From JACVRM01 sp046262315 (GTDB lineage: Bacteria; Actinomycetota; Thermoleophilia; Gaiellales; Gaiellaceae), in NCBI GenBank assembly GCA_046262315.1, contig JBHEMZ010000131.1, positions 1 through 17,328 on the forward strand: a stretch of DNA of 17,328 nt, given 5' to 3'. Below the pieces are notes generated by a model. That model had not been told where the DNA came from. It did no database searches and saw nothing but the letters and a program-made list of their open reading frames with translations. Each line of letters begins with the position of its first letter. Within the stretch, counting starts at the first letter, position 1. Of the stretch, positions 6,837 through 13,414 are shown piece by piece. Position numbers and translations under genes: made by a program.

Positions 6837-6861
6837 CCTGAAGCGGCCTTCGTGTTACAAA
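6831..6861 (+). promoter_or_regulatory. Promoter of the Nudix gene, sharing the -35
   Basis: TTGCAA at 6831-6836 is a palindrome, so it can also serve the plus strand. TTACAA at 6855-6860 follows at 18 bp (or TACAAA one base further on). The GTG start at 6868 is 6-7 nt later, implying a leaderless mRNA. Confidence 0.5.
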
Positions 6862-6867
6862 CCAGGC

Positions 6868-7308
6868 GTGCCTCAGGAGTTCTCCGCCGGGGGCGTGCTC
6901 GTGCGCCGCATGCGCGGCCGCTGGTGGCTCGCCGCGATCCGCCCAGGGGGGAGGCCCGAGGGCGTCTGGGCGCTCCCGAAGGGCGTCGTTGACCGCGGCG
7001 AGGAACCGGCCACGACCGCGCTGAGGGAGGTGCAGGAGGAGACCGGCCTCGCAGGCGAGCTCGACGCCAAGCTCGGCGACGTGCGGTACGTCTACACGCG
7101 CGGCGGGCGGCGAGTGTTCAAGGTCGTCAGCTTCTACCTCCTGCGCTACCGGAGCGGCCGGATCGGGAACCTTCCGCGCGCGCTCGCGTTCGAGGTCGAC
7201 GAAGCGCGCTGGCTGCCGCTCGCGGACGCGCCGCGGCTGCTTGCGTACGGGGGCGAGCGGGACATGGCAGCGGAGGCCGCGTCGCGCCTGGCAGAGGACG
7301 CTCTATGA
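6868..7308 (+). CDS. Nudix hydrolase
   Basis: This 146-residue protein is a Nudix-family pyrophosphohydrolase, which cleaves nucleoside diphosphates linked to another group. The Nudix box G-x5-E-x7-REUxEExGU is complete: G39, E45, then REVQEETGL at 53-61. The family's N-terminal beta strand (SAGGVLVRR) and the substrate-entry segment VWALPKG precede it. It resembles MutT/diadenosine-polyphosphate-hydrolase-like actinobacterial proteins, but the substrate cannot be told from sequence. GTG 6868 is the start, because the upstream bases form the -10 box and no Shine-Dalgarno is present. It overlaps the next gene by ATGA, suggesting translational coupling. It is divergent from groES and may share its -35 element. 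Confidence 0.93.
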   Translation: MPQEFSAGGVLVRRMRGRWWLAAIRPGGRPEGVWALPKGVVDRGEEPATTALREVQEETGLAGELDAKLGDVRYVYTRGGRRVFKVVSFYLLRYRSGRIGNLPRALAFEVDEARWLPLADAPRLLAYGGERDMAAEAASRLAEDAL

Positions 7309-7697
7309 TCCAGACGCCCCGAAGAGGCGCCCGCTTGCCCGACGCCATGTACGCCCTCAACTTCTACTCGCCGATCGTCGCCGATCAGCTGCGCACGCTG
7401 CGCAAGACCGCCACCATCCGTCTCGGCGACAAGTCTTCGAAGTACCGCAAGGGCATGGTCGTCCAGGTGCTCGTCGGCACGCGGTACTCCCCGCGAGAGC
7501 GCATCTTCGACGCGGTCGTCGACAAGGTCGAGGTCAAGCGCCTGCTCGAGCTGTCGCCGCGCGAGATCGAGCACGACAACCCCGAGATCCGCCGCTGGGA
7601 AGACATGGCCGGCTGGCTGAGCCAGCTCTACAACCGTGAGGTCATCGGCACGGACACGGTGACCGTCATCCGCTTCTCGCAGATCCGCAACTCCTAG
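7305..7697 (+). CDS. ASCH/PUA-like domain protein
   Basis: This 130-residue protein probably has an ASCH (PUA-like) beta-barrel fold, which binds RNA or nucleotides. The typical signature, a helix followed by R-K-T-x-T-I-R-x-G and a Lys/Gly-rich turn before a strand, is seen as RKTATIRLGDKSSKYRKG at residues 33-50. VVQVLVG then looks like the first barrel strand. The start at 7305 overlaps the Nudix stop (ATGA) and is preceded by AGAGGA at about 6 nt. ATG 7347 (residue 15, MYALNFYSP) also makes a good protein start and may be the conserved one. The two-gene arrangement with a Nudix hydrolase points to nucleotide or RNA metabolism, but no function can be assigned. Confidence 0.7.
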   Translation: MIQTPRRGARLPDAMYALNFYSPIVADQLRTLRKTATIRLGDKSSKYRKGMVVQVLVGTRYSPRERIFDAVVDKVEVKRLLELSPREIEHDNPEIRRWEDMAGWLSQLYNREVIGTDTVTVIRFSQIRNS

Positions 7698-7972
7698 CGG
7701 CCCGGCTTGCGGATCGCGGTGCCGAACTGCTCGGCTGGGCGGAGTTCAGCTCCGCAGGCCTCACACGCCACGGCGAACACGGAACTGAAGCGCGCGTCGC
7801 ACGAAGGGCAGCGCGAGCGCACCTGGCCCCCACACTGGGGGCAGGCCGTGGGCAACTCGCTTTCCGACGCGTCGAAGTAGCGCTGAGCAAACCCGCAGCG
7901 CAGGCAGAACGCCACCCAGTCGCCGAGCGTCTTGCGTCGCTCCTCGCGCAGCCAGTCGGCGGCCTTGCCCAC
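7694..7972 (-). CDS. Double zinc-ribbon protein
   Basis: This small protein of 92 residues has four CxxC pairs: C23/C26, C44/C47, C55/C58 and C70/C73. They are spaced as two zinc ribbons (FCLRCG, ACPQCGG, RCPSCDARF, ACEACGAEL). A short N-terminal helix (AADWLREERRKTLGDW) precedes them, and there is no enzyme domain. I do not recognise a named family with confidence. Such proteins usually bind nucleic acid or act as adaptors. The long open frame extends far upstream, but GTG 7972 is preferred because TAGAGT lies exactly 7 nt before it, matching the leaderless pattern of lipB and lipA. Its stop shares the palindrome CTAG (7694-7697) with the stop of the convergent ASCH-like gene, so there is no room for a terminator between them. 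Confidence 0.75.
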   Translation of the reverse strand: MGKAADWLREERRKTLGDWVAFCLRCGFAQRYFDASESELPTACPQCGGQVRSRCPSCDARFSSVFAVACEACGAELRPAEQFGTAIRKPGR

Positions 7973-7979
7973 GGCGCCG

Positions 7980-7985
7980 ACTCTA
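7980..7985 (-). promoter_or_regulatory. -10 box of the zinc-ribbon gene
   Basis: TAGAGT on the minus strand is followed by a 7-nt spacer and the GTG start at 7972. The start site should coincide with the start codon. There is no clear -35 box. Confidence 0.6.
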
Positions 7986-8119
7986 GCCGGATGCGCACGC
8001 CCAGCTTTCGACGTCCCTCGCGCAACGGTGGTGCTCGCGACTCGACGCCTCGCCGGGAAACGAGTTGCCGGCTTGCCCGAGCGCCGCGTGCGCCGTCCGG
8101 CCCCCCGCTGGGGACGAAC

Positions 8120-8210
8120 CTCGACTGATTCGTCACACGGCGGGGTCAGACCCAGGCCGTGGCCCGCAGGGCCACGGCCTTCGCGCCGGGACAGTGACAG
8201 ATTCGGTGAG
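8120..8210. repeat. Possible REP-like palindromic element
   Basis: A perfect 12-bp hairpin AGGCCGTGGCCC/GGGCCACGGCCT with a 3-nt loop (8154-8180) directly abuts the small palindrome GGGTC-A-GACCC (8143-8153). Outside these lie imperfect inverted repeats, 8120-8136 against 8194-8210, with 11 of 17 positions matching by eye. The layout recalls REP elements mobilised by RAYT-type transposases, many of which carry a GGTCAGACC core. Only one copy is in the window, so it could also be a plain bidirectional terminator. Confidence 0.3.
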
Positions 8211-8258
8211 GAACACGCGCCGGTCGGCGGTGGGCGGCGCGCGGAGAGAAGTGTCTGT

Positions 8259-8987
8259 TCAGCTACTCCGCACGGCGTCGGGCCTCCGCGCCCAGAGCAG
8301 CACGTGGCTCGCCACTGCCTCGAGCGGGCCGGCGGCGAGGTCGCGCTCCAGCCGCTCGAGCCCCGCCGCGTGCGCCTCGTCGTCGATGAGGAGCAGCGAC
8401 GAGAAGGCCCCGTCGCGATACGCACGGCTGTCGGAAACGGTGTAAGCCACAGCCGTCCGCATCTCGCGGACGCTTCCGAACCCGGCCGCGGCGAGCGCAT
8501 CACGCACGGTCTCGCCCGACGGGTAACGAGCGAGCTCCACGGCCACGGTCTCCGGGAAGTAACGGGAGTGGAGACGCGAGCGAATCGTCTCCTCGTCGTC
8601 GGTCGCCAGGCAGAGCGATCCACCCGGCCGCAAGACGCGGTGGGCCTCCCCCAGCGCCGCATCGAGGTCGGCAAGATGATGGACGACGTCGACCGAGAAG
8701 GCGAGGTCGAACACGCCGTCGCCGAACGGCAGCTCCTCGGCGGCGCCCCCCACGACCGCCAATCCAGGATCGCGGACCCGGGCGCGCATCTCCGAGGACG
8801 GCTCCACGCCCCAGGCTTCGCAGCCCGTCGCCGCGCGAAGCGCAGAGATGTGATTACCCGTGCCGCAGCCGACCTCGAGCACACGGGCGTCCGGCCCGAC
8901 GTCGGCCTGCGTCGCGAGGGCCACGACGACCGTGCGATCGGCGGTCCGGTGCGCCTCGTACACCTCGGCCAACCGGTCGTAGTCCAA
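8259..8987 (-). CDS. Class I SAM-dependent methyltransferase
   Basis: This 242-residue protein has a Rossmann-type methyltransferase domain. Motif I is VLEVGCGTG at residues 37-45, followed by the acidic strand end WGVEPSSEM, the motif around AAEELPFGDGVFDLAFSVD (81-100), and VLRPGGSLCLATDDEE. It looks like the methyltransferase type 11 group (UbiE/small-molecule style); the substrate is unknown. I chose TTG 8987 because the protein then begins DYDRLAEVYEAHR, as family members usually do. It starts 13 nt after the stop of the SSI-like gene, so the two are probably cotranscribed. No functional link between the two is evident. Confidence 0.9.
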   Translation of the reverse strand: MDYDRLAEVYEAHRTADRTVVVALATQADVGPDARVLEVGCGTGNHISALRAATGCEAWGVEPSSEMRARVRDPGLAVVGGAAEELPFGDGVFDLAFSVDVVHHLADLDAALGEAHRVLRPGGSLCLATDDEETIRSRLHSRYFPETVAVELARYPSGETVRDALAAAGFGSVREMRTAVAYTVSDSRAYRDGAFSSLLLIDDEAHAAGLERLERDLAAGPLEAVASHVLLWARRPDAVRSS

Positions 8988-9000
8988 GTCGATTCGGGTC

Positions 9001-9426
9001 CTAGTCCTTTGCTGGATAACCGGGGACGACGACCTTCAACTTGCGCCAACGCTCGATTCCGCAACCATTGCCAAGATGAAGGCTGACCCACACCTTGCGT
9101 CCGGCGTGGAACCCGACGACAGGAGCGCCCCGAGTGCTCAGATACATCGCGAAACACCCCGTTCCCGGCGGGTCGGGCGCGAACGGGTCGGTCATTCTGG
9201 AGAGCGCGGCGCACGCTCGCTGGGGACGCGGATGGCGGCCTGCCGGTGGGAAGCACCTGAGCGTGTATCGAACGGGCGGCGTCGAACGGTAGCGCCCGTC
9301 CGGCCACACGGTGATGCGTAAGTCGGTCGCGATCTGGACATCCTCCGCAGCCAGCGGCTCTGGCGTCCACGCTGTGATCAGGATCGCGAGCGCTATCGCC
9401 ACTTTCAGGATGCGAGCGGCAAACAC
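9001..9426 (-). CDS. Secreted subtilisin-inhibitor-like (SSI) protein
   Basis: This 141-residue exported protein resembles Streptomyces subtilisin inhibitor, a small serine-protease inhibitor. It has a signal peptide (FAARILKVAIALAILITAW, cleavage around residues 26-27). The family layout of four cysteines at 58, 72, 91 and 122 (two disulfides) is present, with segments close to SSI: YTLRCFPPAGRHP, ACAAL, DPFAPDPPGTGC and GCGIERW. The reactive-site loop after C91 reads CFAMYLSTRG. By position the P1 residue would be Ala93, where classical SSI has Met, so inhibitory strength is uncertain. GTG 9426 is taken as the start because it gives a complete signal peptide. The gene is divergent from the E1 alpha gene and lies upstream of a methyltransferase in the same direction. 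Confidence 0.78.
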   Translation of the reverse strand: MFAARILKVAIALAILITAWTPEPLAAEDVQIATDLRITVWPDGRYRSTPPVRYTLRCFPPAGRHPRPQRACAALSRMTDPFAPDPPGTGCFAMYLSTRGAPVVGFHAGRKVWVSLHLGNGCGIERWRKLKVVVPGYPAKD

Positions 9427-9502
9427 CGTACTTGCTCGATACCCGAAACGGCTCGCCGCGCAGCGCTGCCGGCGGCCCGAGCAGGCTTCCGCGCATTGTC
9501 GC

Positions 9503-9508
9503 TACAGT
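9503..9508 (+). promoter_or_regulatory. -10 box of the dehydrogenase operon
   Basis: TACAGT is the same hexamer found before lipB. It lies 28 nt before the ATG at 9537, so this transcript should carry a leader of about 20 nt. That leader has no evident Shine-Dalgarno sequence. No -35 box is evident. Confidence 0.5.
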
Positions 9509-9536
9509 CCGGCCACCCGAGCACCGGGTTCCCTCT

Positions 9537-10583
9537 ATGGCGATTGCGCGCGAAGCCGAACCGGTCACGTCACTTCGCGAGATCCGCGAGGCGGGTCTCG
9601 ATCGCGAAGACCTGCTCGGGATCTACCGCAACATGCTGATCACGCGCGCGATCGAGGAGCGCGGCCACACGCTCTACAAGCAAGGCAAGATCCCCGGCTC
9701 GTTCTACACCGGGCGCGGCAACGAGGCTTCATCGGTCGGGGTGGCGACCGCAATGGGTCCCGAGGACGTGGGCACGCCGCTCCACCGCGACATGGGCGTG
9801 CATGTCACGCGAGGCGTCGAGCCGTGGCGGATCTTCGCGCAGTACATGGGCCGCTCCGACGGCCCCACGAAGGGCCGCGACGGCAACGTGCACATGGCCG
9901 ACCAGAACCTCGGCCTGATCGCGATGGTCAGCCACCTGCCGGCGATGCTCCCGGTCGCGGTCGGCTGCGCGCTCGCCTTTCGCATTCGCAACGAGCGCCG
10001 CGTGGCCGTCGCCTGGTTCGGCGAGGGCGCCTCCGCGCGCGGCGACACCCACGAGGGCATGAACCTCGCAGGTACGCGCCGGCTGCCGGTGGTGTTCATC
10101 TGCGACAACAACCAGTGGGCCTACTCCACCCCCACGCATCTCGAGTACGCGTGCGCGAACCTGGCCGACCGCGCCGAGGCCTACGGCTTCGACGGCGTGG
10201 TCGTGGACGGGACGGACGTGCTCGCCGTCTACCGCGAGACGAAGCGCGCGGTCGAGAAGGCGCGCCAAGGAGGCGGCCCCACGCTGATCGAGTCCCTGAC
10301 ACTACGCATGGAGGGCCACGCCGTCCACGACGACGCGTTCTACGTCCCGAAGGAACTCTTCGAGGACTGGGCGGCACGCGATCCGATCGAGCGTTTCCGG
10401 ACGTGGCTGCGCGACAACGCGGAACTCACCGACGAGGAGGAGGACGAGATATCGACCGGCGTCAAGAAGGTGCTGAACGACGCGCTCCGCCGCGCCGAGG
10501 AATCGCCGCTGCCGGATCCCTCCAGTGTCACCGACGGCGTCTGGGCGACACCGGAAGAACTCGACACGCCCCACCACAAGTAA
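9537..10583 (+). CDS. pdhA: 2-oxoacid dehydrogenase E1 alpha subunit
   Basis: This 348-residue protein is the alpha chain of the thiamine-diphosphate E1 component that decarboxylates pyruvate or branched 2-oxoacids and passes the acyl group to lipoyl-E2. The ThDP/Mg motif is GEGASARGDTHEGMNLA ending in CDNN (residues 162-192). GSFYTGRGNEASSVGVA at 54-70 and the phosphorylation-loop region (YSTPT; later GHAVHDD) match the family. ATG 9537 is preferred over the in-frame 9432, since the latter's extra residues look unlike protein and precede the -10 box. It is the first gene of E1 alpha - E1 beta - E2. Sequence alone does not separate pyruvate from branched-chain specificity; the pdhA symbol is a best guess. 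Confidence 0.92.
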   Translation: MAIAREAEPVTSLREIREAGLDREDLLGIYRNMLITRAIEERGHTLYKQGKIPGSFYTGRGNEASSVGVATAMGPEDVGTPLHRDMGVHVTRGVEPWRIFAQYMGRSDGPTKGRDGNVHMADQNLGLIAMVSHLPAMLPVAVGCALAFRIRNERRVAVAWFGEGASARGDTHEGMNLAGTRRLPVVFICDNNQWAYSTPTHLEYACANLADRAEAYGFDGVVVDGTDVLAVYRETKRAVEKARQGGGPTLIESLTLRMEGHAVHDDAFYVPKELFEDWAARDPIERFRTWLRDNAELTDEEEDEISTGVKKVLNDALRRAEESPLPDPSSVTDGVWATPEELDTPHHK

Positions 10584-10599
10584 TGCGGTCATTCCGCTA

Positions 10600-11574
10600 G
10601 TGCCCGAAAAGACCTACCTCCAGGCGATCAGCGACGGTCTCCGACAGGAGATGCGACGCGATCCGCGCGTCTTCGTGTTCGGCGAGGACGTTGGCGTCTA
10701 CGGGGGCGCGTTCAAGGTCACGCTCGGCTTCCAGGAGGAGTTCGGACCCTGGCGCGTGATCGACGCCCCGCTCGCGGAGACCGCGATCGTCGCCGGCTGC
10801 ACGGGCGCCGCGATCATGGGGCTCCGCCCGGTTGCCGAGATGCAGTTCGCCGACTTCATCTCCTGCGGCTGGGATCACCTCGTGACGGTAGCCGCCAAGC
10901 AGCACTACCGCGCGGGCACGCCGATCCCGATCGTGGTGCGGCTCCCGTCGGGGGGCGGCTTCTCGGGAGGGCCGTTCCACTCGCAGAATCCCGAAAGCTC
11001 GTTCGCGCACATCGCAGGGCTCAAGATCGTCTGCCCCGCCACGCCGGAGGACGCGAAAGGGCTGCTCGTCTCCGCCATCGAGGATCCAAACCCAGTGCTC
11101 TACTTCGAGCACAAGCACCTCTACCGACGCATCAAGGGCGAGGTCCCGGACGAGCGCTACACGACGCCGTTCGGCAAGGCCCGCGTCCATCGCGAGGGCG
11201 ACGACGTGACGGTTGTGACCTGGGGCGCGATGGTCTACACCGCCGAGGAGGCGGCGAAGCAGCTCGAGGGCGACGATCTCTCGGTCGAGATCCTCGACCT
11301 GCGGACGATCATCCCGTGGGACAAGGAGGCCGTGCTGGCTAGCGTGGAGAAGACGTCGAAGGTGCTGGTTCTGCACGAAGACACCCGCACGGGCGGCTTC
11401 GGGGGTGAGATCGCGGCGACAATCGGTGAGGAGGCGTTTGAGCATCTCGACGCGCCGATCAAGCGTGTGGCCGCACCCGACACGCCGGTGCCTTTCTCGC
11501 CGCCGCTCGAGAAGGCGTTCATTCCCCAGGTCGAGGACGTCCTGGCAGGCCTCCGGGAACTCAACGAGTATTAG
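10600..11574 (+). CDS. pdhB: 2-oxoacid dehydrogenase E1 beta subunit
   Basis: This 324-residue protein is the transketolase-like beta chain that completes the E1 active site with the alpha chain. The start GTG 10600 gives PEKTYLQAISDGLRQEM, the standard family opening; the frame upstream of it overlaps E1 alpha and is not conserved in look. Conserved parts are GEDVGVYGGAFKVT at 28-41, LAETAIVAG with the ThDP-contacting Glu at about 60, AEMQFADFI at 79-87, and RLPSGGGFSGGPFHSQNPE. The C-terminal transketolase domain carries HEDTRTGGFGGEIAATI. It starts 16 nt after the E1 alpha stop, with no Shine-Dalgarno but a small GCGG/CCGC inverted repeat in that gap, so coupling to the upstream gene is likely. 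Confidence 0.93.
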   Translation: MPEKTYLQAISDGLRQEMRRDPRVFVFGEDVGVYGGAFKVTLGFQEEFGPWRVIDAPLAETAIVAGCTGAAIMGLRPVAEMQFADFISCGWDHLVTVAAKQHYRAGTPIPIVVRLPSGGGFSGGPFHSQNPESSFAHIAGLKIVCPATPEDAKGLLVSAIEDPNPVLYFEHKHLYRRIKGEVPDERYTTPFGKARVHREGDDVTVVTWGAMVYTAEEAAKQLEGDDLSVEILDLRTIIPWDKEAVLASVEKTSKVLVLHEDTRTGGFGGEIAATIGEEAFEHLDAPIKRVAAPDTPVPFSPPLEKAFIPQVEDVLAGLRELNEY

Positions 11575-11645
11575 CCGCCATTGCTTGCTTCGCGACCACT
11601 GGCTGAGGGAACAATGATCTGGGCACGAATGGAGAGACGAAGCTG

Positions 11646-13136
11646 ATGGCCACCGAGGCCGCAGTGGATGTCGTGATGCCCCAGATGGGCGTGTCTGTCT
11701 CCGAGGGAACGATTACCAAGTGGCTCAAGTCCGAGGGGGACCACATCGAGGCTGACGAGCCCCTACTCGAGATCTCGACGGACAAGGTGGACACCGAGGT
11801 GCCGAGTCCCGGTGCGGGGACGCTGACCCAGATCCTCGTGCAGGAAGGCCAAACCGTCGAGGTCGGCACGCGCCTCGCGGTCATCGGCGGCGCGCCCGCA
11901 GGCGCGGATGAGCCAGCGGAGGAGCAGGCGCCGGAGGCCCCCGCGGCGGAGCTTCCCGAGCCGGCCGCGGCGGCGGTTCCCGAGCCGGCCGCGGCGGTTC
12001 CCGAGCCCGCCACGGCGGAGGCCGCCCGCGAGTCCGGCGCAGCATCAAGCGCGGACGCGCCGCCGACTGCGGCCGAGACGAGCGAGGCGACCCCGGCGGC
12101 CGCGCCGACGACGCCCGCCACCCCGGAGCCCGCGCGCACGGACGACCAGGCGGCAGATGCAGGCAAGAGCTTCGTCTCACCCGTGGTTGCACGGATCGCC
12201 TCCGAGCACGGCGTGAACGTCGGCCAGGTACCCGGCACGGGCAGAGGCGGCCGCGTGACGAAGAAGGACATCCTGACCTTCGTCGAAACTGGCGCTCCGA
12301 CGAAGGCTACGGCGCCTGCGGCGCCGGCGGAGGAGGCGCCCGCCGAGCCGGAGCGCGCGCCTGCTCCCCCGCCTCCGGCCCCCGTTGCGGCCACTTCAGC
12401 TATGCCACAGCCGCAGGCTGTGGCAGGCGAGCAGAGCGAGCCAATGAACGCCATGCGCCGCGGCATCGCCGATCACATGCGCCGCTCGCTCGACACGTCC
12501 GCGCACGTCACGAGCGCAATCGAGGTGGACATGTCCAAGGTGGTGGCGATCCGCTCGAAGCTGAAGCCCGAGTATCGGAACGCCTACGGCGTCAACCTCA
12601 CCTACCTCGCCTTCGTGGCGCGTGCGACAGTTGAGACGCTGCGCGACTATCCGTGGATCAACGGTGAGCTGCGCGGCGACCAGATCATCACCCGCAATTA
12701 CGTGAACGTCGGCTTCGCGGTCGAGCTCGCCGACGGCAAGGGCCTGATCGTCCCGGTGCTGAAGAACACCGAGGGCCTCAACCTGCTCGGGATCGCGCGC
12801 GGCGTCGTGGACATCGCGCAGCGCGCGCGCGACAAGAAGCTCCTGCCGGACGACGTCGCCGGCGGCACCTTCACGATCACGAATCCGGGCGGCTACGGCA
12901 CCTTCCACGGCACCCCGGTCATCAGCCAGCCGCAGGCGGCCATCCTCGGCACGTACGCGGTCGTCAAGCGACCGTGGGTCGTCCAGGACGAGCTCGGCCA
13001 GGACGTGATCGCGATCCGGCCGATCATGAACCTGACGCTGACGTACGACCATCGCCTGATCGACGGCGCACTCGCGGGCCGCTTCCTGCGCGACTTGCGC
13101 GAGAAGCTCGAGACCTGGGACGAGTCGGCCTACTAG
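11646..13136 (+). CDS. Dihydrolipoamide acyltransferase E2
   Basis: This 496-residue E2 core protein accepts the acyl group on its lipoyl arm and transfers it to CoA. One lipoyl domain (about 5-82) carries the modified lysine K47 in EISTDKVDTEVPSP. A long Ala/Pro/Glu-rich flexible linker (about 83-172) contains a repeated VPEPAAA unit. The peripheral-subunit-binding domain lies at about 175-214 (SPVVARIASEHGV to GRVTKKDIL). After a second linker comes the CAT-like catalytic domain (about 265-496), with D-H-R-x-x-D-G near the end: H469 and D473 in YDHRLIDGALAGRF. ATG 11646 is preceded by GGAGAG. It is the third gene after E1 alpha and beta, with a 71-nt gap before it and the DUF2007-like gene 2 nt after it. 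Its lipoylation would need LipB and LipA encoded downstream. Confidence 0.95.
   Translation: MATEAAVDVVMPQMGVSVSEGTITKWLKSEGDHIEADEPLLEISTDKVDTEVPSPGAGTLTQILVQEGQTVEVGTRLAVIGGAPAGADEPAEEQAPEAPAAELPEPAAAAVPEPAAAVPEPATAEAARESGAASSADAPPTAAETSEATPAAAPTTPATPEPARTDDQAADAGKSFVSPVVARIASEHGVNVGQVPGTGRGGRVTKKDILTFVETGAPTKATAPAAPAEEAPAEPERAPAPPPPAPVAATSAMPQPQAVAGEQSEPMNAMRRGIADHMRRSLDTSAHVTSAIEVDMSKVVAIRSKLKPEYRNAYGVNLTYLAFVARATVETLRDYPWINGELRGDQIITRNYVNVGFAVELADGKGLIVPVLKNTEGLNLLGIARGVVDIAQRARDKKLLPDDVAGGTFTITNPGGYGTFHGTPVISQPQAAILGTYAVVKRPWVVQDELGQDVIAIRPIMNLTLTYDHRLIDGALAGRFLRDLREKLETWDESAY
11953..12018 (+). repeat. Tandem repeat in the E2 linker
   Basis: Three copies of a TTCCCGAGCCGGCCGCGGCGG unit lie head to tail (11953-11976 with one extra CGG, 11977-11997, and 11998-12018 with two changes), encoding PEPAA-type repeats. 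The reading frame is kept, so copy-number changes would only alter linker length. Confidence 0.75.
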
Positions 13137-13138
13137 GC

Positions 13139-13357
13139 ATGAACCTCGTGACCGTCGCGGTCGCCCGCAACGAGGCGGAGGCCGAGCTCCTGCGCGGCCG
13201 CCTGGCCGCCGAGGGGATCGACTCGATGCAGCGACAGACGAACTTCGGCGCCGGCGCGGCCGACGGGTGGGCCGTCGGCGGGCAGCGGGAGGTGCTCGTC
13301 CGGGAGGCGGACGCCGAGGAGGCGCGCCGGGTGCTCGAGCGGGGCGACTGGGGCTGA
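13139..13357 (+). CDS. DUF2007-like small protein
   Basis: This 72-residue protein resembles the DUF2007 family (putative prokaryotic signal-transducing protein), small alpha/beta domains of unknown function. The pattern is clear: VTVAVARNEAEAELLRGRLAAEGI at the N-terminus (a strand, then a helix that picks a lower or higher form), a glycine-rich middle, and REVLVREADAEEARRVLE at the C-terminus. There is no signal peptide. It starts 2 nt after the E2 stop, so it is cotranscribed and probably translationally coupled with the dehydrogenase genes. Its role there is unknown; a regulatory or assembly role is guesswork. Confidence 0.72.
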   Translation: MNLVTVAVARNEAEAELLRGRLAAEGIDSMQRQTNFGAGAADGWAVGGQREVLVREADAEEARRVLERGDWG

Positions 13358-13401
13358 CAACCGCCCAGGGGCTCGCGGGCGACGGGCGAGCAACGGGACG
13401 C

Positions 13402-13407
13402 TACAGT
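13402..13407 (+). promoter_or_regulatory. -10 box of lipB (leaderless)
   Basis: TACAGT is followed by a 7-nt spacer and the GTG at 13415. The expected transcript begins at or next to the start codon; no Shine-Dalgarno or -35 box is visible. Confidence 0.65.
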
Positions 13408-13414
13408 CGGCGGC

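Larger units (their letters stand above)
7973..8258. other. Intergenic region with palindromic element
   Basis: No gene is seen in these 286 nt. The right part of the zinc-ribbon promoter lies at 7980-7985. Two adjoining palindromes lie at 8143-8180, and the rest is GC-rich sequence without clear signals. The surrounding minus-strand open frame has atypical residue composition (Arg/Ser/Pro-rich) and is not credible as protein. Confidence 0.55.

Noticed and set aside
7973..9568. Upstream part of a very long minus-strand open frame that ends in the zinc-ribbon protein
   Set aside because: Only the last 92 codons look like protein. The rest overlaps the methyltransferase and SSI-like genes in another frame and is Arg/Ser/Pro-rich.
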